Positions 37,952-47,006 of a DNA stretch of 64,000 bases are shown piece after piece. This DNA is from JAMXLO01 sp963799415 (GTDB lineage: Bacteria; Pseudomonadota; Alphaproteobacteria; Acetobacterales; Acetobacteraceae). The stretch covers positions 1 through 64,000 of the forward strand of contig CAWCXI010000013.1 in assembly GCA_963799415.1 (NCBI GenBank), given 5' to 3'. The position numbers and the translations under genes were made by a program. The first letter of the stretch is position 1; each line of letters opens with the position of its first letter. The notes under the pieces are model-generated. The model was not told where the DNA came from and made no database searches. It saw nothing but the letters and a program-made list of their open reading frames with translations.

Positions 37952-38052
37952 GCGGCGACCGGACCTCCTTTCGCTACTCCGAAATATGAACTGCCATAGC
38001 CCCGTCGACACAGGTCGATGGTCATGCGGGCCATCGTCCTGGAGTTGGTCAG

Positions 38053-38388
38053 ATGACGCGTCCTGGCTCACAAATCGCCCGGTTGCTGTTGCTGTCGATT
38101 CTGTCACTCGTTTCGTTCGGTGCCGCCGTGCGTGCACAATCGACGGCATCAACTCCGCCCGATGCCGGCGGCGGAAGCAATGCGACCGCACTCGCCAGAA
38201 AGTTGCAAAACCCGATTGGCGATCTCTACAGCTTCCCGTTCCAGAACAACACCAACTTCAACACCGGCCCGAACAAGGGCACGCAGGATATCCTCAACGT
38301 TCAACCGGTGATTCCAATCCATATCAGTTCCGCCGCGCCCGCAACCGCTCGATCACCTTCGGCATCACCACCACCGTGCTTCCTCTGA
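38053..38388 (+). pseudogene. 5' part of a neuromedin U-like outer-membrane protein gene, truncated
   Basis: The frame starts with a signal peptide (LLLLSILSLVSFGAAVRAQS) and continues ALARKLQNPIGDLYSFPFQN, NTNFNTGPNKGTQDILNVQ and PVIPIHIS. This is the N-terminus of a transporter-like secreted family often labelled neuromedin U, normally about 250-300 residues. After position 38325 the family resemblance stops and the DNA encodes the middle of a cation/proton antiporter in another frame. The remaining residues are a chance extension. This is the left side of a deletion or misassembly junction. Confidence 0.7.
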
Positions 38389-39300
38389 TACTCGGCACCG
38401 GAGTTGGGCTCGCGTTCGGCTATGCCACAATTCCTGCGATCGTCATCGGATCGCTGCTCGCATCACACACCCTGCTCGGTCTTACCGTGCTCGATAAGCT
38501 TGGCCTCAAGAGCCTGGAACCGGTGACGGTGACCGTGGGTGCCACAGTGATGGCCGACAACATTGTCGCTCGTCGTATTCGCCATCTGCGTGTCGATCTT
38601 CACGACCGGCTTTTCGGCGTCGGCACTTACGCTGCTGCTGGCGGAGATCGCCGGCTACATCATCCTGGTGCTGTTCGGCCTAAGCCGTGTCGCCGCCTAC
38701 GTGCTGAAACGTGTCGAGGACGAGGAGGACGCCTATTTCGTTCTCATGCTCGGCATCATGGCCATCGCGGGCGTGTTGGCCGATGCAATCCAGTTGCCCG
38801 GTATTGTTGGGGCGTTCCTGGCAGGTCTGGCGGTCAACGCATCGGCGCACGACAAGCCGGCGAGCGCCAAGCTGGAGTTCCTCAGCAAGTCGCTGTTTAT
38901 TCCGATCTTCTTCATCGTCACAGGCTTCCTGATCAACCCGGTCGAATTCGTCTACGGAATTATCAACAACTACCTGCTCGTCGCCGGCATCATCGCTGCC
39001 CTGCTTATCGGCAAATGGATTGCCGCCTGGGTCGTTGGTCGCACCTTTGACTACAGCCGTGATGAGGAACAGACGGTCTGGTCGCTGACACTGCCGCAGG
39101 TCGCCGCCACGCTCGCCGCGACGTTGGTCGCCCACGATACGCTGGGCGCGGCCGGTCAGCGTCTGCTCGACGATCGTATGCTCAATGTGGTCCTCGTGCT
39201 GATGCTCGTCACGGCAATCCTGGGGCCGGTACTCACCGAGCGCTTCGTCCCCCGACTTGTGGCGACCGCACCACGTAGAACTGCCCCTCGTGCCGCCTAA
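38325..39300 (+). pseudogene. Kef-type cation/proton antiporter, N-terminus missing and frameshifted
   Basis: From FRRARNRSITFGITTTVLPL the sequence is an antiporter of the CPA2 (Kef) type, with membrane helices GVGLAFGYATIPAIVIGSLL, TLLLAEIAGYIILVLFGLS and IFFIVTGFLINPVEFVYGI, plus GIVGAFLAGLAVNAS. The first part (about 90-100 residues) is absent and replaced by the neuromedin U-like gene start. A one-base shift near 38565 (extra A in GACAACATTG) separates ADNI from LSLVVFAICV. The C-terminus is complete, ending at 39300. No functional start codon is visible. The gene is unlikely to make an active transporter. Confidence 0.8.
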
Positions 39301-39320
39301 CCATGTGGAAGGATAAGCCC

Positions 39321-40371
39321 ATGCCACGTTCAACTCCCAACCGCCTGGATCGGCGCAGCCTCCTCGCCTCGCTCGCCACACTTCCCGCATGGCCCGGCCT
39401 GATTGGCACCGCTGCGGCACAAGCCCAGACCGCGCCGCTTGCCTCCTGGAATGACCGGCCGGCACGCCAGGCGATCCTCGAATTCGTGCGAGTGACAACC
39501 GACCAGGCGAGCCCCAGCTTCGTGCCGCCGGAAGAGCGCATCGCGACGTTCGATCAGGACGGAACGCTTTGGGTCGAGCAACCGGCATACTCGCAGCTGA
39601 TCTACTGCTTCGATCGGGTGCCGGCGCTGGTCAAGGCGAAACCCGAACTGGCCAATGTCGAGCCGTTCAAGACCGTGCTGTCCGGCGACCACGAAGCAAT
39701 CGCAGAAACTCCCGATGGACGATCTGGAGAAGATCGCCGTCGCGACACTCACCGGAATGTCGGTGGGCGAGTTCGAAGCACAGGTGAAGGCGTGGCTCGC
39801 GACCGCTCGGCATCCTCGCTGGCAGCGCCCCTACACCGAGCTCAGCTACCAGCCGATGCAGGAGGTGCTCCAATTCCTGCGCGCCAATGGCTACAAGACC
39901 TACATTGTCACCGGCGGCGGCCAGGCCTTCGTGCGGGTGTTCGCCGAACAGGTTTACGGCATCCCGCCCGAGCAGGTTGTCGGCAGCATGGGCGGCGTCT
40001 CCTTCAGCTACGCCAGTGATGGCAAGCCGGTTCTGACCAAGGATCCGAAGCTGCTGCTGAACGACGATCACGCCGGCAAGCCCGAGGGCATCTACCTGAT
40101 GATCGGTCGCCGGCCCCGCGCGGCGTTCGGCAACTCGATCGGCGACCAACAGATGCTTGAGTACACCAAGGCCGGCGACGGTGCGCGGCTTTCGATGCTC
40201 GTGCTGCACGACGACGCGCAGCGCGAATATGCCTACGGCCCAGCCAACGGCCTGCCGGACAGCAAGGTCGGAACCTTCACCCAGGCGCTCTACGACGAGG
40301 CGAAGAGCCAGGGCTGGCCGGTCATCAGCATGAAGAACGATTGGAAGCGGATATTCTCGTTCGAACAGTGA
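39321..40371 (+). CDS. Secreted HAD-family phosphatase, frameshifted
   Basis: The product is about 349 residues with a twin-arginine-like signal (RLDRRSLLASLATLPAWPGL). HAD motif I is ATFDQDGTLWVEQPAYSQL. The other motifs are YIVTGGGQAFVRVFAEQVYG (II), NDDHAGKPEGI (III) and FGNSIGDQQMLEYT (IV). It probably removes phosphate from small molecules in the cell envelope. The frame shifts near 39705, where GCAGAAACTC has one A too many before LPMDDLEKI. It follows the damaged antiporter by 20 bp in the same direction. I recall such phosphatases close to arylsulfatase clusters. Confidence 0.82.
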
Positions 40372-40385
40372 CGCTCGTGAAGCGC

Positions 40386-40470
40386 ACTCTATTTCGACAC
40401 GGAGAAGACCAGACGAGGGCCACGGAGCGTCACATTCGTCATGGCTGGGCTTGGCCCAGCCATCCACGTC
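40386..40470. repeat. Composite dispersed repeat (families D+B)
   Basis: The unit starts ACTCTATTTCGACACGGAGA, has GACGAGGGCCAC, and ends in the family B palindrome (ATTCGTCATGGCTGGGCT ... AGCCATCCACGTC, 40433-40470). The left half recurs at 42418-42457 and the right half at several places. It fills much of the roughly 300-bp gap before the chemoreceptor gene. Apart from the possible CtrA site, I see nothing else in the gap. Confidence 0.75.
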
Positions 40471-40629
40471 TACCCTTGAGGTGTGCGCAGCGACCCCGCT
40501 CACGTGGTCCGTGCCAAACGCGATAGTATGCGGCAAACAGCCTGCGGCCACGTGCACCCCGCACTGTCAGGCGCCCGGACAGACAACCCACACCAGCTGA
40601 GCCCCGCCACGTGCTGCCTCACCAGCGGA

Positions 40630-40644
40630 TTAATCGTTCGCTAA
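40630..40644. promoter_or_regulatory. Possible CtrA-type site before the chemoreceptor gene
   Basis: TTAA-N7-CTAA (TTAATCGTTCGCTAA) differs by one base from the CtrA consensus TTAA-N7-TTAA. It lies 25 bp before the ATG. CtrA often controls motility and chemotaxis genes in alphaproteobacteria, but a single near-match may be chance. Confidence 0.35.
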
Positions 40645-40668
40645 TCGTCCAACCCTACACATCGTCGC

Positions 40669-42363
40669 ATGCACATCCTGAATCGCTTCAAACTGCGCAC
40701 CAAGCTGACCCTGCTGCTCGGCCTTTCAGCACTGGCTGTCGTGATCTCAATCGGTGCCGCAGCGTGGCTGTCGCAAGACCGGATGTTCAGCGACCGCATC
40801 GACAAGCTGCGTGCCGTCGTGCAGTCAACGATCAGCATTGCTCAGTCGCTGGAAACGCGCGTGGCAGCGCATCAACTCACCCGCGAGCAGGCGCTGGCAC
40901 TGCTGCGAGACGACGTCCATGCATTGCGGTTCGATAATGGTGCCGGCTACGTTTTTGCTCAGACCTTGGACGATGTCCTCGTGCTGCACGGCACCGTTCC
41001 GGCCCTGGAAGGCAAGCCATCGCCGCCGGCCAGGAACGAGAACGGCCGGCTGGTCACAGACTTGATTCATGACGCAGTGCGGAACAGCGCCGACGGCACC
41101 ATCGCATACTTGTTTGCCAGGCCGGGTCAGTCCGGATTGCAGCCGAAGGTCACCTACCTCGCCCGTTTCGTGCCATGGGACCTGGTGTTCGGCGCCGGCG
41201 CTTACGTTGATGATCTCGATGTCGCATTCCACGCCGTCTTGCTCCGGTTGGCGTTGATCGGTGGGGTGGTTCTGTCCGTCACACTGCTCGCAGCATTTCT
41301 GGTCAATCGAGATATCACCTTATCGCTCAGCGCCTTGAAGGCAGCCATGGATCGGCTGGCAAGAGGCGACTTGGAGACAGCGATCCCCGGCACGGACAGG
41401 CGCGACGAGGTCGGCGGTATGGCCGGCGCAGTGCTGGTGTTCAAGGAGAGCATGACCGAGACCGAGCGTCTGCGGGTCGAGGAGACCGAAAACAAGCGTC
41501 AGGCGACAGCCGACCACAAGGCTGCTCTGCTCCAAATGGCCGATGGTTTCGAGAGCAAGGTAGGCCACTTGGTTGGCGCGCTTTCATCGGCTTCCACGGA
41601 ATTGGAAGCTACCGCGCAGTCGATGACCGGCACAGCGAACCAGAGCAACCAGCAAGCCACCGCTGTCGCTTCGGCGGCGGAACAGGCAAGCACGGGCATG
41701 CAGACCGTGGCATCGGCCGCCGAGGAACTGACCGCCTCCATCGGTGAGATCAGCAGGCAGGTCGCGCAGTCGTCAAAAATAACTGCCAAGGCGGTGGATG
41801 ATGCCAAGCGCACCGACGTCATCGTACATGCTCTGGCCGAGGGCGCCGAAAAGATTGGTGCTGTCGTGGGCATGATTACCGATATTGCCAGCCAGACAAA
41901 TCTCCTGGCATTGAACGCCACCATAGAGGCGGCGCGTGCCGGCGATGCTGGCAAGGGATTCGCCGTAGTGGCGTCCGAGGTGAAAAGCCTCGCCAATCAA
42001 ACCGGCAAGGCGACTGGGGAGATCGACGCACAGATCACGCAGATACAGGCCGCGACCAAAGAGGCCGTCGATGCGATCCGGGGCATCTCCGCCACCATTG
42101 AGGAAGTCAGCGCAATCGCCACCACCATTGCCGCAGCCGTCGAGGAGCAGGGCGCCGCCACGTCGGAGATCGCTCGCAACGTGCAGCAGACGACAAAAGC
42201 AGCCGAGGAGGTGACCGCAGGCATCAACGGAGTGAGCCAGGCAGCGAGCGAAACAGGCGCCGCGGCCGGCCAGGTCTTGGCCGCGGCATCCGACGTGTCG
42301 AAGCAGGCCGAACAGCTATCCGGTGAGGTCAACACCTTTGTAGCGGGCGTCAGGGCAGCATAG
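40669..42363 (+). CDS. Methyl-accepting chemotaxis protein with single Cache domain
   Basis: The 564-residue chemoreceptor has an N-terminal membrane helix (LLLGLSALAVVISIGAAAWL). A periplasmic sCache-type sensor follows, with DNGAGYVFAQTLDDVLVLHG and YLARFVPWDLVFGAGAYVDD. The second helix is ALIGGVVLSVTLLAAFLV. A HAMP domain comes next (LKAAMDRLARGDLETAIPGT) and a cytoplasmic signalling domain whose hairpin tip is IASQTNLLALNATIEAARAG. It has no C-terminal CheR-binding pentapeptide. Small organic acids are typical Cache ligands. No che genes are adjacent, so it is a stand-alone receptor. Confidence 0.93.
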   Translation: MHILNRFKLRTKLTLLLGLSALAVVISIGAAAWLSQDRMFSDRIDKLRAVVQSTISIAQSLETRVAAHQLTREQALALLRDDVHALRFDNGAGYVFAQTLDDVLVLHGTVPALEGKPSPPARNENGRLVTDLIHDAVRNSADGTIAYLFARPGQSGLQPKVTYLARFVPWDLVFGAGAYVDDLDVAFHAVLLRLALIGGVVLSVTLLAAFLVNRDITLSLSALKAAMDRLARGDLETAIPGTDRRDEVGGMAGAVLVFKESMTETERLRVEETENKRQATADHKAALLQMADGFESKVGHLVGALSSASTELEATAQSMTGTANQSNQQATAVASAAEQASTGMQTVASAAEELTASIGEISRQVAQSSKITAKAVDDAKRTDVIVHALAEGAEKIGAVVGMITDIASQTNLLALNATIEAARAGDAGKGFAVVASEVKSLANQTGKATGEIDAQITQIQAATKEAVDAIRGISATIEEVSAIATTIAAAVEEQGAATSEIARNVQQTTKAAEEVTAGINGVSQAASETGAAAGQVLAAASDVSKQAEQLSGEVNTFVAGVRAA

Positions 42364-42417
42364 CCAGGACGCCAGTCATCCAGTCCGGCTGCTGGGCCAC
42401 GCCTTCACTCGCAGCAG

Positions 42418-42662
42418 ACTCTATTTCAACACGGAGAAGATAAGACGAGGGCCACAGAGGACCACGGAGAAGATATCTATGCGCTTCGCCCGCGGCGCCA
42501 TTCTCTCTGCTCCGTGGTCCTCACAACAACGCTCAATGATACAGACCCATCCGTCACATTCGTCATGGCTGGGCTTCGCCCCATGGGCGCCAACATAGTG
42601 AAATCGACAGGCCCACAGGTCCCTCATTCGTCATGGCCGAGCTTGGCTCGGCCATCCACGTC
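42418..42662. repeat. Cluster of dispersed repeats (families D and B)
   Basis: The stretch 42364-42762 holds no gene. It contains a family D unit (ACTCTATTTCAACACGGAGA ... GACGAGGGCCAC) at 42418-42457. A 12-bp inverted pair follows, AGGACCACGGAG (42458-42469) and CTCCGTGGTCCT (42510-42521). A partial family B unit (42556-42582) and a full one (42626-42662, ATGGCCGAGCTTGGCTCGGC) complete it. It borders the IS630 remnant and looks like a repeat-rich insertion target. Confidence 0.75.
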
Positions 42663-42762
42663 TCATATGATACCAGCGGCCTGTTGAGTTGACCCAGGTG
42701 TGAATTGGAGCGGCTCGGATTGGCGTGATTCGTGGGTTGTCGCCAAGCGGAGCAGGACGGCG

Positions 42763-43345
42763 ATGACGGTGAAGATCACGCGGCTGGAGTTGACGCCTTC
42801 CGATCTGCGCCGGGAGGCTGCTCGCACGAAGGACGCCGACGCAGCGCGTCGGATGCTGGCGATAGCGCTGCTGCTGGAGGGACATGGCCGAGAGCAGGCG
42901 GCGCGTCAGTCGGGTATGGATCGCCAAACGCTGCGAGACTGGGTTCACCGCTACAACAGTGAGGGTGTCGGTGGTCTATTCGACCGCCCGCACGGCGGTG
43001 GTGCACCTATTGCATCGGCTCGGCTTCCGGCACCTCTCGGTGCGCCCGCGTCACCCGCAGGCGGATAGCTTGGCACACGAGGCGCATAAAAAAACTTTGC
43101 CACACTGGTCGCTGACGCCATCCCGCCCGAGGCCTGGGGCAAGCCGATCGAGCTCTGGTGGCAGGATGAAGCACGTATCGGCCAGCAAGGCAGCCTGACC
43201 TACATCTGGGCGGAACAGGGCACACGGCCGGCGGCGCTGCGCGATCAACGCTACGATTGGGCCTGTATCTTCGGCGCGATCTGTCCGGCGCGCGGCGCCG
43301 GCGCCGCCCTTGTCCTGCCTGAGGCCAATGCCGAGGCCATGTTCG
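42763..43345 (+). mobile_element. IS630-family transposase, 5' part, degenerate
   Basis: ATG 42763 begins MTVKITRLELTPSDLRREAA, followed by the helix-turn-helix QAARQSGMDRQTLRDWVHRY typical of IS630/IS630-like transposases. After FDRPHGGGAP an internal deletion joins LLHRLGFRHLSVRPRHPQAD. An A7 run then disturbs the frame. NFATLVADAIPPEAWGKPIE and LWWQDEARIGQQGSLTYIW carry part of the DDE core, which breaks off near ANAEAM at 43345 where IS110 sequence starts. The 3' piece lies at 44290-44512. The element is not functional. Confidence 0.85.
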
Positions 43346-44258
43346 CGGTCGACGGAGCCACTTTTCCACGGCGTCGGTGCCAATCCAGCATACGCGGCCA
43401 CTTGCCGGCGATTATCAAAATGGCGGTACAGTCCTTCTTGCCAGAGCACGCTTGCGAAGTCCGGGCCAATACCCTTCAAGGCCAACAACAGCTTTGCCGG
43501 TGCCGGGACGGTGTCCTCCGCTGCCGACACAAGCAAGACGTCTCGCTCTGCTGCCACAGCCTTGATCTGCTCAAGAAGCAGCTCCAGCCGATCGAGCTCG
43601 CGACTGATTTGTCGCTTCATGTGGTCCGGCAGTGGACGACCATCACCAGTCTGGAGCTGTTCCAGTTGCGCACGCCGGTCGCGGCGCAGCGGCTCGTATC
43701 CCGAGACGCCTTGCGCAAACAGAAGACCCTTCACTCGATTGACATGTCGGACCCGTTCGGCCGTCAATGCCTTCAGCTCGCGCGACACCCGACGACGATC
43801 TTCCTCCTCCGGCGTCGGTACACGCACCATCGCACAGACCCGAGGCTCCCCGCGCTGATGCGCCAGCAGAGCCCGCACCAGTGCTTCACCGTCGATCCGG
43901 TCGGTCTTCGCGCGCCGGGGTCGACGCGAGGTCATAATCGAGGCCGGGTCGACGACATGGCTCTCAATGCCTTCCTGTTCCAACACCCGGTGAATCCAGA
44001 ACCCATCCAGTCCCGCCTCCTGGATCACCACGATCGGAAAGTCCTTTCTCATTCGCCGCCGGGCCTTCTCCTTGAGCTCGAAAAGTCGTCTCAGCAAGCC
44101 GGCAACGACACCGCATGTTTTGACATTTTTCCACTCGATCCTGGCGAGAGCGACGTAACCAGCCAGATCGAGCGGCTCAGTTCTAATGACACAAAGATTG
44201 CGCCAAGATCGATGCGGATGGCGGCCGGCTTGTCATGTCGAGGGGCGATGCTTTGCAT
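43346..44258 (-). mobile_element. IS110-family transposase remnant inserted in IS630
   Basis: On the minus strand, DFPIVVIQEAGLDGFWIHRV, DPASIMTSRRPRRAKTDRID and GEALVRALLAHQRGEPRV form the DEDD RuvC-like domain of IS110 transposases. LLALKGIGPDFASVLWQEGL and RQVAAYAGLAPTPWKSGSVD form the Transposase_20 domain. The C-terminus stops at SVDREH, where IS630 sequence begins, so the IS110 3' end is lost or continues out of register. The N-terminal piece from ATG 44258 (MQSIAPRHDKPAAIRIDLGA) joins after a shift near 44105. It is not active as written. Confidence 0.82.
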
Positions 44259-44289
44259 GATCGTCTCCGAAGTGAGGGTGGAAGCAACC

Positions 44290-44512
44290 TCACTCTGCCT
44301 TGGAGCGGGCCACTATCCACTCCCCATGGAATCTCAACCCGGTGGAGAACATCTGACAATTCCTCAGGCAGAACTTTCTCAGCAATCGCGTCTACGACAG
44401 CTACGACGCCATCGTCGACGCCTCCTGCGCAGCATGGAATGCTCTCATCGATTTGCCTCAACGCATCCAGTCAATCACGCAGCGAAGTTGGGTTACAGCG
44501 GTCAACGCATAG
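44290..44512 (+). mobile_element. IS630-family transposase, 3' part, degenerate
   Basis: This piece encodes LNPVENI, then a TGA where tryptophan is expected, then QFLRQNFLSNRVYDSYDAIV, DASCAAWNALIDLPQRIQSI and TQRSWVTAVNA with a stop at 44510-44512. That is the conserved C-terminus of IS630 transposases, including the final glutamate of the DDE triad (NPVEN). Together with the 5' piece at 42763-43345 it brackets the IS110 remnant. Confidence 0.83.
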
Positions 44513-44617
44513 GGCCGATGGTATAAGTGAGCGCCGGACCTGATCCAGGAGAGCCACCATGGCCCGTTCGGTCACACCGTCGCTCTTCATCACCAGCCTG
44601 ATAAGCGGGTCCCGCAT
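44471..44617 (-). pseudogene. Small conserved ORF truncated by the IS remnant
   Basis: MRDPLIRLVMKSDGVTERAM continuing VALLDQVRRSL resembles short uncharacterised alphaproteobacterial proteins of about 50-60 residues. The last 15 or so residues run antisense into the IS630 end and look foreign. The remaining bases up to mutY (44618-44784) show no gene. Confidence 0.35.
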
Positions 44618-44784
44618 CAGGTTCGCGAGGCAGAGTTCATCGCCCGATCCTGCACGCACGGTGACCTCCAACGTGGTGTGAGAGATCAGTCTAGGCCGCT
44701 TGCATCGCCGCGCCCTGTGCGAACGGTGACATGTTGTTTCATCGCGACCGCGCCGGCTGCGCACGCGACGTAAACCACGGCCGG

Positions 44785-45831
44785 CTAATTCGGCATGCTG
44801 CGCGCCATGTTAACGCACTTGCGCATCACCGAGGGCAAGGCTTCGTGCGCCAGTGTGTCGATCGGGCGCGGGAAGCCTGCCGCCTCGATGCGCTCGACCC
44901 GCGCCGCAAACAGATCGATCGTCAGCTCGAAATGCGTAAAACCGTGCCGCACCTGACCTGCCGGCTGCCATGCAGCGAGCATCGGCGCGAGAGCAAGCGC
45001 ATCCGCAGCGGCCCACGGCTCGGTGCGCCAGTCGGTGCCCGGCAGCTCCGTCATACCGCCGAGTAGCCCAGCGGGCGGGCGGCGGCGTAGCAGCACATTG
45101 CCTTCCGCATCGGCCAACCAGAAGTGCACGCCGTGGCGCAGCGGCCGCTGGCGGACTGGCGCCCTGCGCGGCAACTCGGCGGCGATGCCCGCGCGCCGGC
45201 CCGCACAGCCCGCCATCCATGGGCACAGCGCGCAGGTCGGCCTGGCCGGCGTGCAGATTGTGGCACCGAGATCGAACAGCGCCTGGGCGAAGTCCGAGGG
45301 GCGGTCCCGCGCCGCCGGATCGGCGCCGACACGCGATGCCAGCTCGCGCAACAACGGTTTCGCCCTCGGCAGTTCCGCCTTCACCGCGTACAGCCGCGCC
45401 ACTACGCGCTCGACATTGCCATCGACCGGCACCGCCGGCACGCCGAACGCGATCGCACTGACCGCCGCGGCGGTATACTCACCGATCCCAGGCAGTGCAC
45501 GAAGGCCGGCCAGATCGCGCGGAAATCCGCCGGCGGCGACCACAGCGCGCGCGCAGGCGTGCAGGTTGCGGGCGCGTGCGTAGTAGCCAAGTCCCGCCCA
45601 GGCGGCGAGCGCGTCCGACAACGGTGCCGCGGCCAACTTCTGGACCGTGGGAAAGCGCGTTAAGAACCTTTCATAGTACGGGATCGTGGCCGCGACAGTG
45701 GTCTGTTGCAGCATGATCTCGCTGAGCCATACATGGTAAGGGTCGATGGCCTCGCCCGGGCCGGCACGCCAGGGCAGCGACCTTCGATGTCGGTCATACC
45801 AGGTGAGCAGGGCGGTGGCAGGAAAAGACAC
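44785..45831 (-). CDS. mutY: A/G-specific adenine glycosylase
   Basis: This enzyme removes adenine mispaired with 8-oxoguanine. The 348-residue protein has the catalytic helix region VWLSEIMLQQTTVAATIPYY with the active-site glutamate. The helix-hairpin-helix is LRALPGIGEYTAAAVSAIAF, followed by VPVDGNVERVVARL with the catalytic aspartate. The iron-sulfur cluster ligands are arranged C-x6-C-x2-C-x5-C in CTPARPTCALCPWMAGC. The C-terminal NUDIX-like domain senses 8-oxoG. It is divergent from the DUF721 gene with only about 10 bp between starts, so the promoters overlap. Confidence 0.95.
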   Translation of the reverse strand: MSFPATALLTWYDRHRRSLPWRAGPGEAIDPYHVWLSEIMLQQTTVAATIPYYERFLTRFPTVQKLAAAPLSDALAAWAGLGYYARARNLHACARAVVAAGGFPRDLAGLRALPGIGEYTAAAVSAIAFGVPAVPVDGNVERVVARLYAVKAELPRAKPLLRELASRVGADPAARDRPSDFAQALFDLGATICTPARPTCALCPWMAGCAGRRAGIAAELPRRAPVRQRPLRHGVHFWLADAEGNVLLRRRPPAGLLGGMTELPGTDWRTEPWAAADALALAPMLAAWQPAGQVRHGFTHFELTIDLFAARVERIEAAGFPRPIDTLAHEALPSVMRKCVNMARSMPN

Positions 45832-45841
45832 AGACGGCGGT

Positions 45842-46318
45842 ATGAAGACAGACGAACGCCACGTCTACGGCCCGCGCCCGGTCAGCGCTCTGATGCCGCG
45901 TCTGACACGCCCGGCGTTCCGCCGCCGTTCGCCCGCGACCGCGCAGGTGTTGGCCGACTGGGCTGCCATCGTGGGGCCGGCGATCGCCGCGGTCACCACG
46001 CCGCGACGGCTTTCCGCCGGTGCACTCACCATCGCCTGCGCCGGTCCGATCGCGATGGAGCTACAGCACCTTGCCGGCGAGGTGATTGCGCGGATCAACG
46101 CCCATCTCGGCAGCCAGGTGGTGACCGCACTGCGTTTCGTGCAGACACCTGAACTGTTGGCGCCGCTCGCCGCCCGGGTGGCGCCGCTCGCCGATCCGGC
46201 GAAGCTCGCGGCGGTGGAAGCCGCCGTTGGCGACCTGCCCGAGGGCGAGTTGCGTGGCGCCCTCGCCTCCCTGGGCCGCGCGATAGTGACCACCCCCAAC
46301 AGTTCGAGGTCTTCATGA
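45842..46318 (+). CDS. DUF721 (DciA-like) protein
   Basis: The 158-residue product starts MKTDERHVYGPRPVSALMPR. The DUF721 core is QVLADWAAIVGPAIAAVTTP, SAGALTIACAGPIAMELQHL and EVIARINAHLGSQVVTALRF. DUF721 proteins are related to DciA, which helps load the replicative helicase. The alphaproteobacterial members are less studied. The gene overlaps the start of the following DsbA-like gene (ATGA at 46315-46318), so translation is coupled. Confidence 0.85.
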   Translation: MKTDERHVYGPRPVSALMPRLTRPAFRRRSPATAQVLADWAAIVGPAIAAVTTPRRLSAGALTIACAGPIAMELQHLAGEVIARINAHLGSQVVTALRFVQTPELLAPLAARVAPLADPAKLAAVEAAVGDLPEGELRGALASLGRAIVTTPNSSRSS

Positions 46319-46956
46319 CGCTGACCCGCCGCTCCACTCTGTCGCTTGCCGGAGGTGTGGCCGCCATGGGCCTCATCGGCCATCTCGGCAGGCCGGCCGT
46401 CGCCGCCCAGCCGACACCGGCCACGCCGGCGGGCGACCCGCGGAAGGCGGAGCGCTCGCTGGGCGATCCCGCCGCCAAGGTGACGGTCCAGGAATTCTTC
46501 TCGCTGACCTGCACCCACTGCGCCGCGTTTGCTCAGGAAACCATGCCCAAGGTGGAAAAGGAGCTGATCGCGCCGGGCAAAGTGCGCTTCGTCTATCATG
46601 ATTTCCCATTGGACCAGGTGGCGCTGACGGCCGCCATGGTGGCCCGCTATCTGCCGCCCGCACAGTACTACCCGTTCGTTCAGGCACTGTTCGCCAGCCA
46701 GGACCGTTGGGCCTTCGCCCGCGGCGCCAACACAACGGACGAACTCTGGAAGCTGGCTGCACTGGCTGGCATGAGCCGGGCCACCTTCGATCAGGCCATC
46801 GCCGACACCGACCTGCGGAACTGGATCCTCCAGCAACAGCAGGCGGATCAGGATCACTGGAAGATCGACTCGACTCCGAGCTTTGTGATCAACGACCAGA
46901 AATACGCGGGCGAAATGAGCTACGAGGCGTTCCGCAAGCTGCTGCCGGAGGAGTAG
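46315..46956 (+). CDS. DsbA-family thiol-disulfide protein (copy 1)
   Basis: The 213-residue product has a twin-arginine-like signal (MTLTRRSTLSLAGGVAAMGL). The thioredoxin fold has FFSLTCTHCAAFAQETMPKV with the CTHC redox motif, VRFVYHDFPLDQVALTAAMV, and the cis-Pro loop in IDSTPSFVINDQKYAGEMSY. It resembles the DsbA/BdbD-type periplasmic oxidoreductases. A second copy at 47007 follows by 50 bp, and smc comes after that; this order is common in Rhodospirillales. It may oxidise or isomerise disulfides. Confidence 0.9.
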   Translation: MTLTRRSTLSLAGGVAAMGLIGHLGRPAVAAQPTPATPAGDPRKAERSLGDPAAKVTVQEFFSLTCTHCAAFAQETMPKVEKELIAPGKVRFVYHDFPLDQVALTAAMVARYLPPAQYYPFVQALFASQDRWAFARGANTTDELWKLAALAGMSRATFDQAIADTDLRNWILQQQQADQDHWKIDSTPSFVINDQKYAGEMSYEAFRKLLPEE

Positions 46957-47006
46957 CGGAACGACTTGCCGGCGCGGTCGCTTCCCTACTAGATTTAGGG
47001 GTAAGC

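Noticed and set aside
43088..43096. A7 run in the IS630 remnant as a programmed frameshift site
   Set aside because: Some IS elements use such sites, but the element is already deleted internally and interrupted, and no stimulating structure is seen. A slip or decay is simpler.
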